64,000 nt of DNA from the NCBI RefSeq assembly GCF_030272615.1, contig NC_081412.1:139254747-139318746 (forward strand), in the 5' to 3' direction. Of the stretch, positions 24,098-35,184 are shown piece after piece (position 1 is the first letter of the stretch; every line of letters begins with the position of its first letter). A program made the translations under genes and the position numbers. Source of the DNA: Cryptomeria japonica (lineage: Eukaryota > Streptophyta > Pinopsida > Cupressales > Cupressaceae). Below the pieces are notes generated by a model that was not told the origin of the DNA, did not search any database, and saw nothing but the letters and a program-made list of their open reading frames with translations.

Positions 24098-25337
24098 TGA
24101 TACCATTGTTAGAATTGTGTTAGATTCTTTCAGGCAATCCCTAACTTGGTAGATCATGTTTGAAGTTTACAAGTTAGTTCAATAGAAAGGTATATTACAA
24201 TTTAGAAGTTAATGTATATAAAAGTTTTTTCTTATTGAGGATGTTGATCAATAAAAATAGTTTAGGGGAAGAGCATGAGTTATCGTCTATGATCTAATAA
24301 TTATTCATTCTTTACACACTCAATCTTCTAATTACTAATTTTAAAGAAATCTTAAGTTCATTTATAAATTTCACATGTACCAATAGCTTCCCATTTTTAA
24401 ACATTTTTGGACTATAATTGGGTCATTTATGCATCATTATTGGTACCCATACCATTGTTATAGCTTCTTCCTTATTACATTTCACCAAAACACCAAACAT
24501 TCATATATATCAATTCCATATTTGATATATGTCAGCTGCATATCCTTCATACCATTACATTTTAAATACTATATGATTCATCTACATACGTCAACTAAAA
24601 CCATGATACAATAGTGTGTCCATTGGGTTTTACACATTATGACCAATCCTTAGTCTTGTCCCAAAAACGTAAAACAATATGTGATCACTTATCAAAATGC
24701 AAATCTTTTGCGCTGATTGTTTTGTTTCAGGCAAGGCTTCTAGACCAATATTTTTTTGGCCGCTTCATGCCAACATGAGAAACTTGAATGTAGATAATTT
24801 AGACATCTTTAATCTTACTAACAAAATCGCATGTCGAAACACTTAACTGTGGAGAAGTGCTAACCAAATAGGCTTATACAAATGTAGTTCGGATTGTCAA
24901 ACTTACGCAAAACTACCTAAGAGCATTAAACTCATGTTGCCCAAAAACATCAATGACAACATTCCAACATTCTCCCCCTTTGTCATTGATGGCAACATGC
25001 AAAAAAAGGTGTTACCAAAAAATTATCTCCAAAAACTGCAAATAATATCTCCTTATATCTCCCAAAAACTGTCAAAACCTATCTCCTTATGTCTCCCCTT
25101 TGACATCAAGGACAAAGGGCATTTTTACCAAGAAACAAAATTGCATAACCTACTCCTCCTAAGAAAAATACAAAAATGACTTTTACACAAACAAAAATTT
25201 ACATACTTCTGCAGTCAAGAAGATTTTTAACCAAATGTGGAGCCTTTCATTTTCTACAGGTAGGATTTCCAAGCATCCTTGTTTCCATCCCAAGCCTGGA
25301 CAATGCCATTAAGCTCTGATACCACTTGTTGGAAACA
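24098..25337 (-). mobile_element. Copia-type LTR and very short internal region (deletion derivative or TRIM-like)
   Basis: At 24961-24985 the plus strand reads ATTCCAACATTCTCCCCCTT, the reverse of a polypurine tract joined to an LTR starting TGTTGGAAT, as in elements B and F. At 25313-25324 it reads GCTCTGATACCA, the reverse of a tRNA-iMet primer site, followed by TGTTGGAAAC. The internal distance is only about 350 bp and non-coding, with a second G-rich tract near 25095-25128. Another primer-site-like GTGATACCATTGTTAG lies at 24097-24112, which could be the other end of the left LTR (about 863 bp, 24107-24969). The starts of the left and right LTRs do not match by eye, so this may be a mosaic rather than one element. 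Confidence 0.5.
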
Positions 25338-26100
25338 CGGTTACTTTGATATATGTTAATTTTATTAGATTAAACACCAAATATTAATTATAATCATTTA
25401 AATTTAGATCTTCATTTTTGAAACCTCAAATACACAAAAATTTTGCATACAATGTCTTGTTTTTTTTAAAATTCTGCCCCTAAAAGAATTGAAATGTTTA
25501 AAAAGTAGTGAATAATGAAATATTTATCTTTTTATGTACTAATGAGACTAATTTTTTTCATAAATCATCATAAAAGGCTTGATATCTATTATTAATGGAT
25601 GTCCATTTTGGTTTGGTGTTTTCAAACCAAATTCAAATTTTGTCTAAGGCAGCAAAAAGTCAAAGCAGAATTTGGCCTGTTTGACAAAGTAAAAAACTTT
25701 TTTTTACCCATTGCCGCTTTTTGGAACCCCATGATTATGTACTCACCCACAAAGAGAACTAAACTTTGAAGAAGCATAAAACCCTAGACATTGTAGCTTA
25801 GTCACTTACTCTAACACTTTTCTAACAAAATTTCAAGGGGATATTCAAAGTGACATCTTGATCCTAAATTTGTTTTTGATATCTTCATCAGACATCTTTA
25901 GGACTGGGTTGCCTTTAACATAGTCCAACACTTCTAGAGCCAAATTGTAGGTCCATAGGTTCCTTTCTAATCCCTATTTCCATATTTGTACTCATATATA
26001 TCTAATTTGTACATTACTGATTATGTTGAATACTGGCAATTTTTGTATCCATATCCCTAGTTTTTGCTAATCATTCTATCTCATTCAATTGCATCTACAT
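25338..26100. other. No gene seen; possible degraded LTR
   Basis: AT-rich sequence following the TGTTGGAAAC start of a presumed LTR. I could not place its right edge, and no coding frame is credible. Confidence 0.35.
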
Positions 26101-26431
26101 CTCAACAATGGAAACAACCAACCATTGTCCCAAGCTCTTCCAAGGGTTTGTATTTAGACCTATTGGTTGCTTCCTTAATGTAATGTTGATGTGAATGCGT
26201 TTGATTCCTAGTTTGCATTTTTAGACTAGTGAAATCCCATTCCTCACACATTACAATATCAAACATATTAAAGTATCATCCTTGGTGTACATAATGTCAC
26301 ATTAAATACCTACAACAATATATCACCTTCATCATAAGATTCAAGCTAGGTTTTTTTGCATGAGGTAATCATTCATCATTTTATTTCATTCATTTTTCTC
26401 TACCCCTAAGGGTAAGCACTCTTATCACTAC

Positions 26432-26931
26432 TATGGAGGTGGGAACACCAACATGAGGTTTGACTTAGGAAACTACCTATAGAACACAACCATTTTCCCC
26501 TCTTTTTTCATGTATACAAGTAAATATTTGAAGATTGAAATTGGGACAACAATACGATGAAACTAAACAAATAATGATAAAAAAATCTCAAACTTCAAAT
26601 AAATAAAAACCACAAGACCAAGGTCTCCAATACCCCTATTCTTCTAATTTTGACTAAAATCTGTATAGTGGCACTATTCCTATCTCATGTGAAGGAAATT
26701 GTTTTGGTAAATTAGGAGGCAATGAAGGAAGGGGTGGATGTAAAGGAGAAGTATGGAATCCTACACCCTTTATATAATAATAGGGTGTGAGATCTACCGG
26801 GACCTTAATTCCTTGATCCACATATCCTTGTTTAGAGAGTATGTTAAAACCAACATTATAATGTATATTCAACTATAATGGGGGGTAAGTGCACAAAGAT
26901 GGTGGTCAAAAAAGGAGGTATAAGTGGACAC
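26432..26931. repeat. Segments present in inverted orientation at 56745-56782 and 63800-63875
   Basis: 26432-26517 (GGAGGTGGGAACACCAAC, then GAGGTTTGACTTAGGAAA) matches the reverse complement of 63800-63875. 26885-26931 (GTAAGTGCACAAAG, then GTGGACAC) matches the reverse complement of 56745-56782. These are copies of one old interspersed repeat in opposite orientations. Confidence 0.65.
26654..26872 (-). pseudogene. Remnant of a G-patch region from a Tat-type Gypsy polyprotein
   Basis: A 72-residue frame on the minus strand reads GFNILSKQGY, then QGIKVPV, then YIKGVGF. This spacing of aromatic and Gly residues resembles the G-patch (Gly-rich RNA-binding) motif that follows the protease in element D (43265-43420). 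The N-terminal glycines are partly lost. It ends in a Pro-rich tail. It is probably a fragment of an old minus-strand Gypsy element; no flanking protease or reverse transcriptase was recognised. Confidence 0.4.
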
Positions 26932-27839
26932 TTTTTTTATGAAATCAGGTGAACCTTAACTTGGAGGCAAAATTTGGAAGTCATCCACTCAAGATATAAA
27001 GATAATCAAAGAACAAATATTGTAGTACTCTGAATCTAGTTTCCAAACTACTAAACTTTTTCAAAATTGGATAAGATTAAGGGAGTCAAATCCTTCGCGC
27101 ATGAAAAACAAACCCTATTTTTTCAGAAAAACATAACATAGTGTTTGACGTGCGCATCAAAAAAGTTATATTTAGATTTATTAGTTTGACAAATCTTTTG
27201 GCAGAAAGATAGTTAAGAGTGAGCACTAGAAGATGTGTATTTTTTTGTTGAGTATTTTTTTTTTTTTTATGATTTTTCCGATCGAGCACATCCTGAAAAT
27301 TAGGTACATGTTCGTGCACGAAGCATAAGTTGCAATAAAAAAATCGAAAATGCAAATTTAAAAAAAAAAATTGTAAAGAATCAAGTTCACTACAATAATA
27401 TATAATTTTTTAAAAATTTAGATAATTATATCAAAAGTTATTAAAAAAATGGTGCAAGTATGTCTGTGAGATCTATGGAGACACTGGTAAAAGAAATTCA
27501 ATAATAATATGTTATTGTTGTTCAAATTTTAAAAAAATTTATATGGTTAGAAAGCTCAGAAGATGGGTGAAAATATGGTGGAAATTTTAGAAATACCCAC
27601 TTGATGATGTGTAAACCTGATGATGACAAATTCGAGAAACCAAGTTGACAAAATAAAACATGCCAAAAAGGAGGGAAATGGAGGGAAATCAAACTTCCAA
27701 ACCGTAGCTTTGTCATCCAAGCCTATTTCTAAGCCTAAATAGACAAAAGCACGTACGCACTATTTTTACTATAAATAGCGCGTACGAGCTAAGTTTTTTT
27801 AAATTTTGGGAGTGTGTATAATATGCTATTGTATATATA
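26932..27839. other. Spacer; no gene seen
   Basis: AT-rich, with T and A runs near 27250 and 27360. Around 27740-27790 it holds ACGTACGCACTA and GCGCGTACGAGC phrases, loosely echoed at 56560-56600 on the other side of element D. Confidence 0.4.
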
Positions 27840-27895
27840 TATATGTATATACACATATTATATATATATATATATAATATGTGTATATACATATA
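27840..27895. repeat. Perfect 56-bp AT-rich palindrome
   Basis: The arm TATATGTATATACACATATT is followed by an alternating TA core and then its exact reverse complement. I checked all 28 pairs by hand. It can fold into a cruciform and lies 60 bp from the insertion point of element D. Confidence 0.9.
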
Positions 27896-27954
27896 ATATG
27901 TAATATATATATAATTAAAAAATAAAAAATATATAATATTTTTATATATGTGTG

Positions 27955-29327
27955 TGTAGTCACATAAATATGTCCACTTAATTAAATGAATATTTAGTAT
28001 TTATTTGATTATTTGACCATCAATCAATAATTAATTAAATTAATATATTTAATTAATTCATCTTAACCCTCTTCTCCTATTAATTAAATAAATTATTCAA
28101 TTTATTTGATTTAATTCACTTAACAAATTTAGACCATTAATTAAATAAATAAATCATATTTATTTAATTAAATCTTCTCTCACATTTAAATGAATTAATA
28201 TTTATTTAAATTCCCCCAAAATCCCACCTCTCACATTTATTTAAATCACCTTTATCCTCCACCCACTTGTATTTTCCTACAAATGCAAGTTGCACAACTA
28301 TTTTAAATAAATTATTTATTTAAAATCCTATTTATCCTCACCCACTTGAAACCTTTAATGGTTTCCCTTAAAGTCATCAAACTTAATGGCTTCCTTCTAG
28401 AGTCTTCTCAAGTCTTTAATGGTTTCCCTTAAAGTCTTCAAACCCAATGGCTTCCTTCTAGAGTCTTCTCAAGCCTTTAATGGTTTCCCTCAAAGTCTTC
28501 AAGCATTTAATGCTTTATCTTCCTTTTTCTCATGTAAATAAATTAAGATTTATTTAAATAAAATCCAAAATTCACATTCACATTTAAATAAATTGATATT
28601 TATTTAAATATCTTTCCAAAATGCAAATTACACCATTTAATTGAAATAAATGATTTTATATCAATTGAAAATCCCAAAATTCCTCCCACTTGCATTCTCC
28701 TACAAATTTCACTTGTATGCCTAAATCCCTTCTAGATTCTTCTAACTCCTTCTAATTAGCCTAATCCTATCCTAATCATTGTCACATTCCTAAATAAAAG
28801 GAAGTCACTTCTCAAAAACCTCCAAAGTCTTCAATAACCATTTAAGGCTTTAATTCTTCAAACGGTTAACCTCTAAAGTCTTCCAAACCATTAAAGGCTC
28901 TTACATAACCATTTATGGTTAACTCACATTTTACCTTTGGTTAGAGACTTTCCTCTAACTTAACCATCCTTTTGACTCATGGGTCTCTTCAAATAATTTA
29001 TTTATTTGACTAAGGTAACAATTTAACCCTTGCACATTCATTTATCCCTTGGATAAAAGGAATATCCATTAACCTAATCCTAACCCAACCCCCTAGGGTA
29101 ACCATCATGTCCCCTCAAGCATTCAATGCTCCTTATCTCTCCTCTCAAGCCTCCTCATGGTGACACTTGTCAACATGGGATTGGGTTGAAAGTCTCACAT
29201 GGATTGAATATCTTTCAATCCTAACCCTTGTTAAGATTGCTCAATCTTAACCCTTCATTTCCCCATTTCTTCTATAAATAAAACCCTTCTCCTCAAGCAA
29301 AGAAAGGAAGCTTTAGAGTATTGTTGT
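27955..29327 (+). repeat. 5' LTR of element D, first part
   Basis: Starts TGTAGTCACATAA and is interrupted at 29328 by element E. It holds a series of palindromes of the form ATTTAAATAAATTAATATTT with its reverse, and about three tandem 61-bp units (TTTAATGGTTTCCCTTAAAG, then CTTCCTTCTAGAGTC) at 28346-28510. A TATA box TATAAATA lies at 29273-29280. Confidence 0.9.
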
Positions 29328-30577
29328 TGTAGCGTCCTAAAATTGCGACACTTGCAATTTCGACTGCATTTCGGTCTTCACGATGGCGACGCAACACGCA
29401 ACCTGAATGGAGACCCTGAAACTTGCTCACGACACTGAAAACTGCATTTTTCAAGCACCCTGGCCTGAACCTCCTTGCACCCTGTTGTCCCAGGAGGTGG
29501 GACCAGAGCGCCCAGCGATCTGGTCCTTCGGGACCAGGGCGCCCAGCGCCCTAGTCCCTGGGTCCTATTTTGGGCCCGGTCTCCTAAGGGGTCTCGGGTC
29601 TTTTTTGTTTGCAAATTGGAAATTAACTTTCCTGGTCGGCCTAAGGTCGGGAAAATCAGTCTATCAGCCCTAAATGACAAGTATATAAACTACATTTTCC
29701 TCTTTCATTCGACATGATGGAAAAGGGCGTGGAAATTATACTCAAGCATTCAAGCATTCAAGCATTCATTCAAGCAATTGATCATTTCAAGTCTCCATTC
29801 AAGGCTAAGTGTTGCATTCAAGACAAGGATTCAACCATTGAAGAGGAGATCATATACTACATGTTACATACAACATACAACATACAACATACAACATACA
29901 ACATACAACATCTAAACCTTCGCACATAAGGATACCAACATCCTTAGAACAAGGTATTAGTACTTGTTTTACAGTCATTTACATTTACAGCTCTTGCTCA
30001 TTTCTTGGTTAATTCCAAAACCGGGGTTTGACCTAAAGGCAAACCCCTAATCCCTAACCCCCCAATCGTCTTCGCTTTTCTGTGTGTAGGTTGCAGGTAC
30101 GCGGCTGAAATTGAAGATCTGGAATCCTTGTGCAGAGACGAACAGATCCCCCTTTGTTTCGCGGATTTTTCGGAGGACCGTGGCGCCGGGTGCCATCGTC
30201 TCGACGACTTTTGCTCAAATTTGCAGGACAGCGCCGTATCGACATTTTACTGCTAATTCCAGGTCCGCAGCTTCATACTGTATTCCTATCTCAGTTTATA
30301 AGCGAATCTTTATCACTTTCTATGCATGCTTAGCTTAATTCTCCTATCAATATTCTTTACAAAAGAGGGTAGCCTTGTTGTCTTAACCCTTGAAACACAT
30401 TTAGCATCCAATCTTGCATTGCGTGGGATTGGATCTTGTGGGTTTCAACCCCTCTTTTGAATGTAAAGTCTCTCCCCTAAGTGAAAACCATCGAATCCTA
30501 GCGAACCTCCCTTCTCTCTCCTCGGAGTTGGAAGAGGGGAGAACAACTAGGGTTCGATCGCAATTTTCCGCTTTACA
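29328..30577 (+). repeat. 5' LTR of element E
   Basis: TGTAGCGTCCTAAAATTGCG to CCGCTTTACA. TATA box TATATAAA at 29682-29689. An (ACATACA)n microsatellite at 29866-29910 is expanded relative to the 3' LTR. Confidence 0.92.
29486..29575 (+). repeat. GC-rich hairpin pair in the U3 of element E
   Basis: Two tandem units of about 30 bp, each able to fold: GACCAGAGCGC-CCA-GCGATCTGGTC, and GGGACCAGGGCGC-CCA-GCGCCCTAGTCCC. The 3' LTR (36102-36168) has the same pair with different substitutions. They lie about 110 bp upstream of the TATA box. Confidence 0.75.
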
Positions 30578-30580
30578 TTT

Positions 30581-30597
30581 TGGTGAACCCGACGTGA
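30581..30597 (+). other. Primer-binding site of element E
   Basis: TGGTGAACCCGACGTGA begins three bases after the LTR end. The same 17 bases occur at the same place in element D (37511-37527). I could not assign the tRNA with certainty. Confidence 0.8.
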
Positions 30598-31836
30598 ACA
30601 TCCTTTCTGATTTTTCATGCTTAGATCTGAAAAATTGATTACATTTCCATGTTTGATCTTTTGTAAAATTTTAGAGGTGATTGCATTAAAACCCTAAATT
30701 TTCTTTTTAGTAATTGAACTTGTGAAATGTCTAAATGTTAATGCTTGTTTCAGATCTGCCCTTCTATTACAAATTATCAATTCATATCTATGCTTTAATT
30801 CTGAAAATTAAGTGGTTAAGTGTCAAAACCCTAATTTTTTAAACCCTCTTGATTCAACCTTTGTCCGACAATTTCACTGATCAAAACATCTCCAAATCAG
30901 CTGTAACTTTGGATTCCGCAATAAAATCACAACATCTTTCATCCCTGAAAATTTGGAAAAAAGTTGCGAGAACCGTGGCGCCGAGCGCCATCGTCCCCGA
31001 CATTTTTTCCGAAATTTCGGGAGCGAGATCTTACTGTATTTTCTTGCTAAAATCCAGAATTTTGGCTGATTTTATCAATTCTAACACCTTCAAAATTACA
31101 GTCAAAGTTGGTCTTGTGATTGCTTGGATTAAGGCTTCTAAACATTCAAAAATCATTGAAATTGAAATTTTGTGTCAAAATTGTGTTCTTACTGTCCTAA
31201 ATCTGAAAAGTGTGTTATCATTCATTAAAAATTTCAGTGCTTTATTCAAATTCTTGCAATTTGTGACTTTTGAAATTAAGTGCTTAATTACAACAACTTT
31301 GATTTCCGCTTTCAAAATTGAATTTTGCGTGAAATTGAGTCAATTTTTAAATTCCAAAATTTGCATTGCTCTTGACATTCCCTCTAAAATCATAACATTC
31401 AAAATTTCAGATTTCCTCTCTTTTTCAAAATTCAAATTTTGCATTTTTCGACAATCCTGGTAGGGTTCAATTTTGAGATTGCAACTTTAATTTGGCCTAT
31501 CTACAGATCGTAAAATCACTCAATTTTTTCAGATTAGCTTTAAAATCATCATACCTTTCATCCCTGCAAATTTCGAAAAAAGTTGCAAGGACCGTGTTGC
31601 ACTCCGGGTGCCACGGTCCCGGACATTTTTTCCGAAATTTCGGGAGATTGTTATGATTGCATTTAATAGCTTAAATCCAGAAGATTGGCTGATTTTACTG
31701 AAAATTGCTACCTCTAAATTCAAAATCTTCTCTCTCTTTCTAGTGCATGAGTTTTACAACAATAAGCCCTACTTACACTATTCCCATTAGATGAAGCCGT
31801 AGAATTAAGTCTTTCCAAGGTTTAACTACTGAGGAG
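30598..31836 (+). repeat. Leader of element E with a duplicated module
   Basis: Two copies about 620 bp apart (30930-31075 and 31550-31695) share TTTCATCCCTG, AAAAAAGTTGC, an ACCGTGG..GCC hairpin, and ACATTTTTTCCGAAATTTCG followed by GGCTGATTTTA. A third, more diverged copy of the hairpin is in the LTR at 30175-30200. The 204-codon frame at 30849-31463 crosses this module, is rich in Phe, Ile and Lys, and is probably fortuitous. Confidence 0.65.
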
Positions 31837-34800
31837 ATGGAACCTAATTTGAATAGCCTTTTTAACGAGGACATGGGTAATTCCTCTAATCCTCCTAATG
31901 ATGAAGAAGCTCTCCATGAGGTTTCTGAAGAACAACTTTCGAAATTGGATAACCAATTTGACGATTTTCGATAATGGATGTCTCAAGAATACCCTGATAG
32001 TCAAGCTCTTCCTTTAATTGAGGGTCTAAAACGTATGCTTCAAAGTGATAAGAATGGAATTGATATTTTGCATGGTATTTCACACATCGTGGATTCGAAT
32101 GTGATGCTTATGAAGAGTTGTGCTGAAAATTTGGGTTATACACAACCTCCTACTCAAGTCAATCATTCTATTCCTTTGATGACTTCTATTGCTAGTATAC
32201 CTACTTTTACATCAAACATAATGACTACTTCAATACAAGACATTCCTCCTATGATCACTAGTCATGGGGGCAATCCCTCTTCTTCAATTAACCCTCTTCC
32301 TTCATTCAATCCGACTTCTTCATTCATTCCTTCAATGAGTGTTCCTATTGCATCTTCACAAATGAACATGACGCAAGGGGGCAATTCATTTAACCATTCC
32401 ATCCCTCCTTGTAGTATTCCTCCTGTCCAATCATCTCCTATGACTAATTATCATAGAGTCCCACCACCTTACTCTTTACCTTCTTTCAATAACATAACAC
32501 CTCCATCTCAATCTAACACATCCAATATGAATTCTTCGACTGAAGCGACCATTAACAATCTAGCACAAACTGTCTCTTCTTTACAGCAACAAATTGCCTC
32601 TATGAATCAATCTAAGTTTAGTGTGCCCACATTTGATGTTGCGAGCCCACTTTCTCTTGACATTGTTCGAGCTATCCCTCCTAAACATGTTGAAATCCCG
32701 CATTTGGAACTTTATAATGGTAAAGGAGATCCTCTAACACATGTTAAGACTTTTCAAACAATATGTACTGATTTTGCTTATGACCAAAGGTTGCTTGCAA
32801 AACTGTTTACTAGAACATTAAGAGACAAAGCCCTACAATGGTATTGCTCGTTGCCTTCCTATTCTATTACTTCTTTCAAACAACTTGCAAATGCTTTCAT
32901 TCAACAATTTCAAAACAATATAAGTCCTAAAGTTACTTTGATTGATTTAATGCATTGTAAACAAGGTGTTAAAGAAAAAGTGACTGATTTCATTGGTAGA
33001 TATAAGCATTTGTATGCTCAAATTTCTTTTCCAGTGCCTGACAATGATATTCAAAGAATCTTTATTTCTAATTTACAAAAAGATATTCGAGACAAACTTC
33101 TGTTTTCTGATTTTACTTCTTTCCAACAGTTGTGTGCCACTCTTCACAATTATCAACTGACTGTGAGTCAAATGGAACAATCACATCCTATGGCTCCGAG
33201 TGATAAGGGTGATAGCAGTCAACAACCATGTGGGAAGTTTAAACCGAACAAAGATTCCATCAAATTCAATGAAAACATCATCAACAACAATGTGAATGCA
33301 GCATCAGGTGTGCCTCCTATTTCTAAATTTTTCAAGAAAGAAAGAAAGTATACTCCTTTGAATGAATCATTGCATAGTATTATGAATAAGTTATTGGAAC
33401 AAAATGTGCTTACTCTTCCTCCTATAAGACAAATTGATCCTGCAAAGATTACTTCACCTTATTTTGATAACAAATCTTTTTGTCAATTTCACCGTCAGCC
33501 TGGGCATGATACTGAAAAATGTTTTTCTTTAAAGGGTAAAATTCAAGATTTGATTGATAATAATACTATTTATGTTTCTGGAGTGAATGATAAAGGCAAT
33601 ACATCTGTAGCTCCTCCTAATCAAAATCTTCAAATTTTCACTGATCCATTACCTTCTCATAACTCTAATGCGATTGAGACTAATGAATCCTCTTTTTCAT
33701 CTGATGGTCTTGTGTCTATGGCTCCGAATGTGATTAACTTTGTAGAGCAGCAAGAAATCCCTAAAGAACCTTCCATCACATTTGATTCCAGTGAAACCAT
33801 TAGGGCACCTGATGGTCCTTTATACATAGTTGCAAAAGTCAAGAATATACCTTGCCGTGGAGTACTTATTGATCCTTCGTGCACGGTTAATGTTATTACT
33901 AAAGAATTCCTTTTTACTTTGCAATTGAATCAAGTGATATATGACAAAATAGATGTGATTGTGAAACTATTTGATGCATTTTCTTCTCCTGCAATTGGTT
34001 CTATTACATTGCCTATTGAGGTCCATAACAAATCTCTTGATGTGAACTTTGCTATTATTCCATCTTTCGAACAATTTCATGTGAAGCTTGGCTATCCTTG
34101 GCTATCTTCCATGAAGGCTATTGCTTCTCCTATTCATAAGTGTTTGAAATTTCCCCATAATGGTGAAGTTGTTACTATCAATCATAGTCTCTTTAAACCA
34201 GCTGAAAGAACTTCTAGTGTTCCTATTGATTACTTTTGGCCTAAACAATTCCAATCTCTTCCTCCGCGAAGTGATCATCTTTTCAAATCTTATCAAAAGT
34301 GGAAAACAGATATGATCCTATCTTTAAGTGAACCTAGAACACCTAAACTTGACATTCCTATCATGCTTGAGAAGGAAGTTCTTCCTTTGAAAGATAAAAC
34401 TAATGTCTTTCCTCAAGAAGATTCCCAACCCATCCCTATGGATGTGACTATGTCTATATCTAATAAGCTTCCTAAAAGTAGACCTATCCCTCCTCGTCAT
34501 GATGGACTTGGTCTTCTTCCTAAACCAAATATTCCTCCTTTATATGGAGCAGTTCCTCCTCCTTCTTTTTATAGAGAGAAGAGACCTTCTTCTTCTCCTA
34601 TTATCCAGCCTAAGAGACCACAACCTAAACACCCAAGTGCTAAGGATGAGAACATTCCTCCTCCTCAATCTTCTCCACTTCCTACTAAGACTAGATGAAA
34701 TCGTTCTGCACACGAACGTCGACGAAAGCGTCGTCTTAGAGCTCAAACAGTTGCTTCTCAAACTTTGCAATCTCCAAAAACACCTTCAACAAGCATTATT

Positions 34801-35184
34801 CCATTTTCTCCTCAGCCGGACATTGAGCCTAAATCTCCTAAACATAAGATGCATGATGGTCTTGATCCTGTGCGAGTTAAAGATCCTATTTTTATAAATC
34901 TTGATGATGATATGGATGAAAATGTTATTCATGATGAAAATGTTACTCCTCTTGCTTCTGATAGTGAATATGAACTTGTTGATGTTGATAATCATTTATC
35001 TAATGAATTTTCTAAAGCACTTATCCTAGCTCCTAGACAAGAACACCGCGGCTTGGGACATAGCCCTTGTTTGGATCTTGTGATAGCTCCATCTGCTGTG
35101 TTGGATGTTCCTCCTCTAGCGTGTTCCCTGCCTTCCCGAAACATTGATCAGCAAGATCGGGGGGTAGATGACGTGCTAGACTAG
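31837..35184 (+). pseudogene. gag-protease-like reading frame of element E
   Basis: A single frame of 1115 codons runs from the ATG at 31837 to a TAG at 35182-35184, broken only by TAA at 31972-31974 and TGA at 34696-34698. The 906-codon middle piece starts at 31978. An N-terminal Ser/Pro/Asn-rich region is followed by a Gypsy gag core at about residues 235-400 of the middle piece (LELYNGKGDPLTHVKTF, DKALQWYCSLP, MHCKQGVKEKVTDFIGRYKH). Then comes a Cys/His motif (CQFHRQPGHDTEKC) with KGKIQDLIDNNTI. A retropepsin-like fold follows (GPLYIVAKVKNIPCRGVLID, later LGYPWL), where the expected D-S/T-G-type active site reads DPSCT, so catalysis is doubtful. The tail is Pro-rich and basic, then acidic. 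The two stops fit Gln-to-TAA and Arg-to-TGA changes. Confidence 0.82.

Noticed and set aside
29407-29717. Overlapping Pro/Gly-rich frames in both LTRs of element E
   Set aside because: They are products of the GC-rich hairpin block, open on both strands and without coding bias.
30849-31463. 204-codon frame in the leader of element E
   Set aside because: It spans the duplicated leader module, has AT-driven composition and no recognisable domain. A functional leader peptide cannot be excluded but is not supported.
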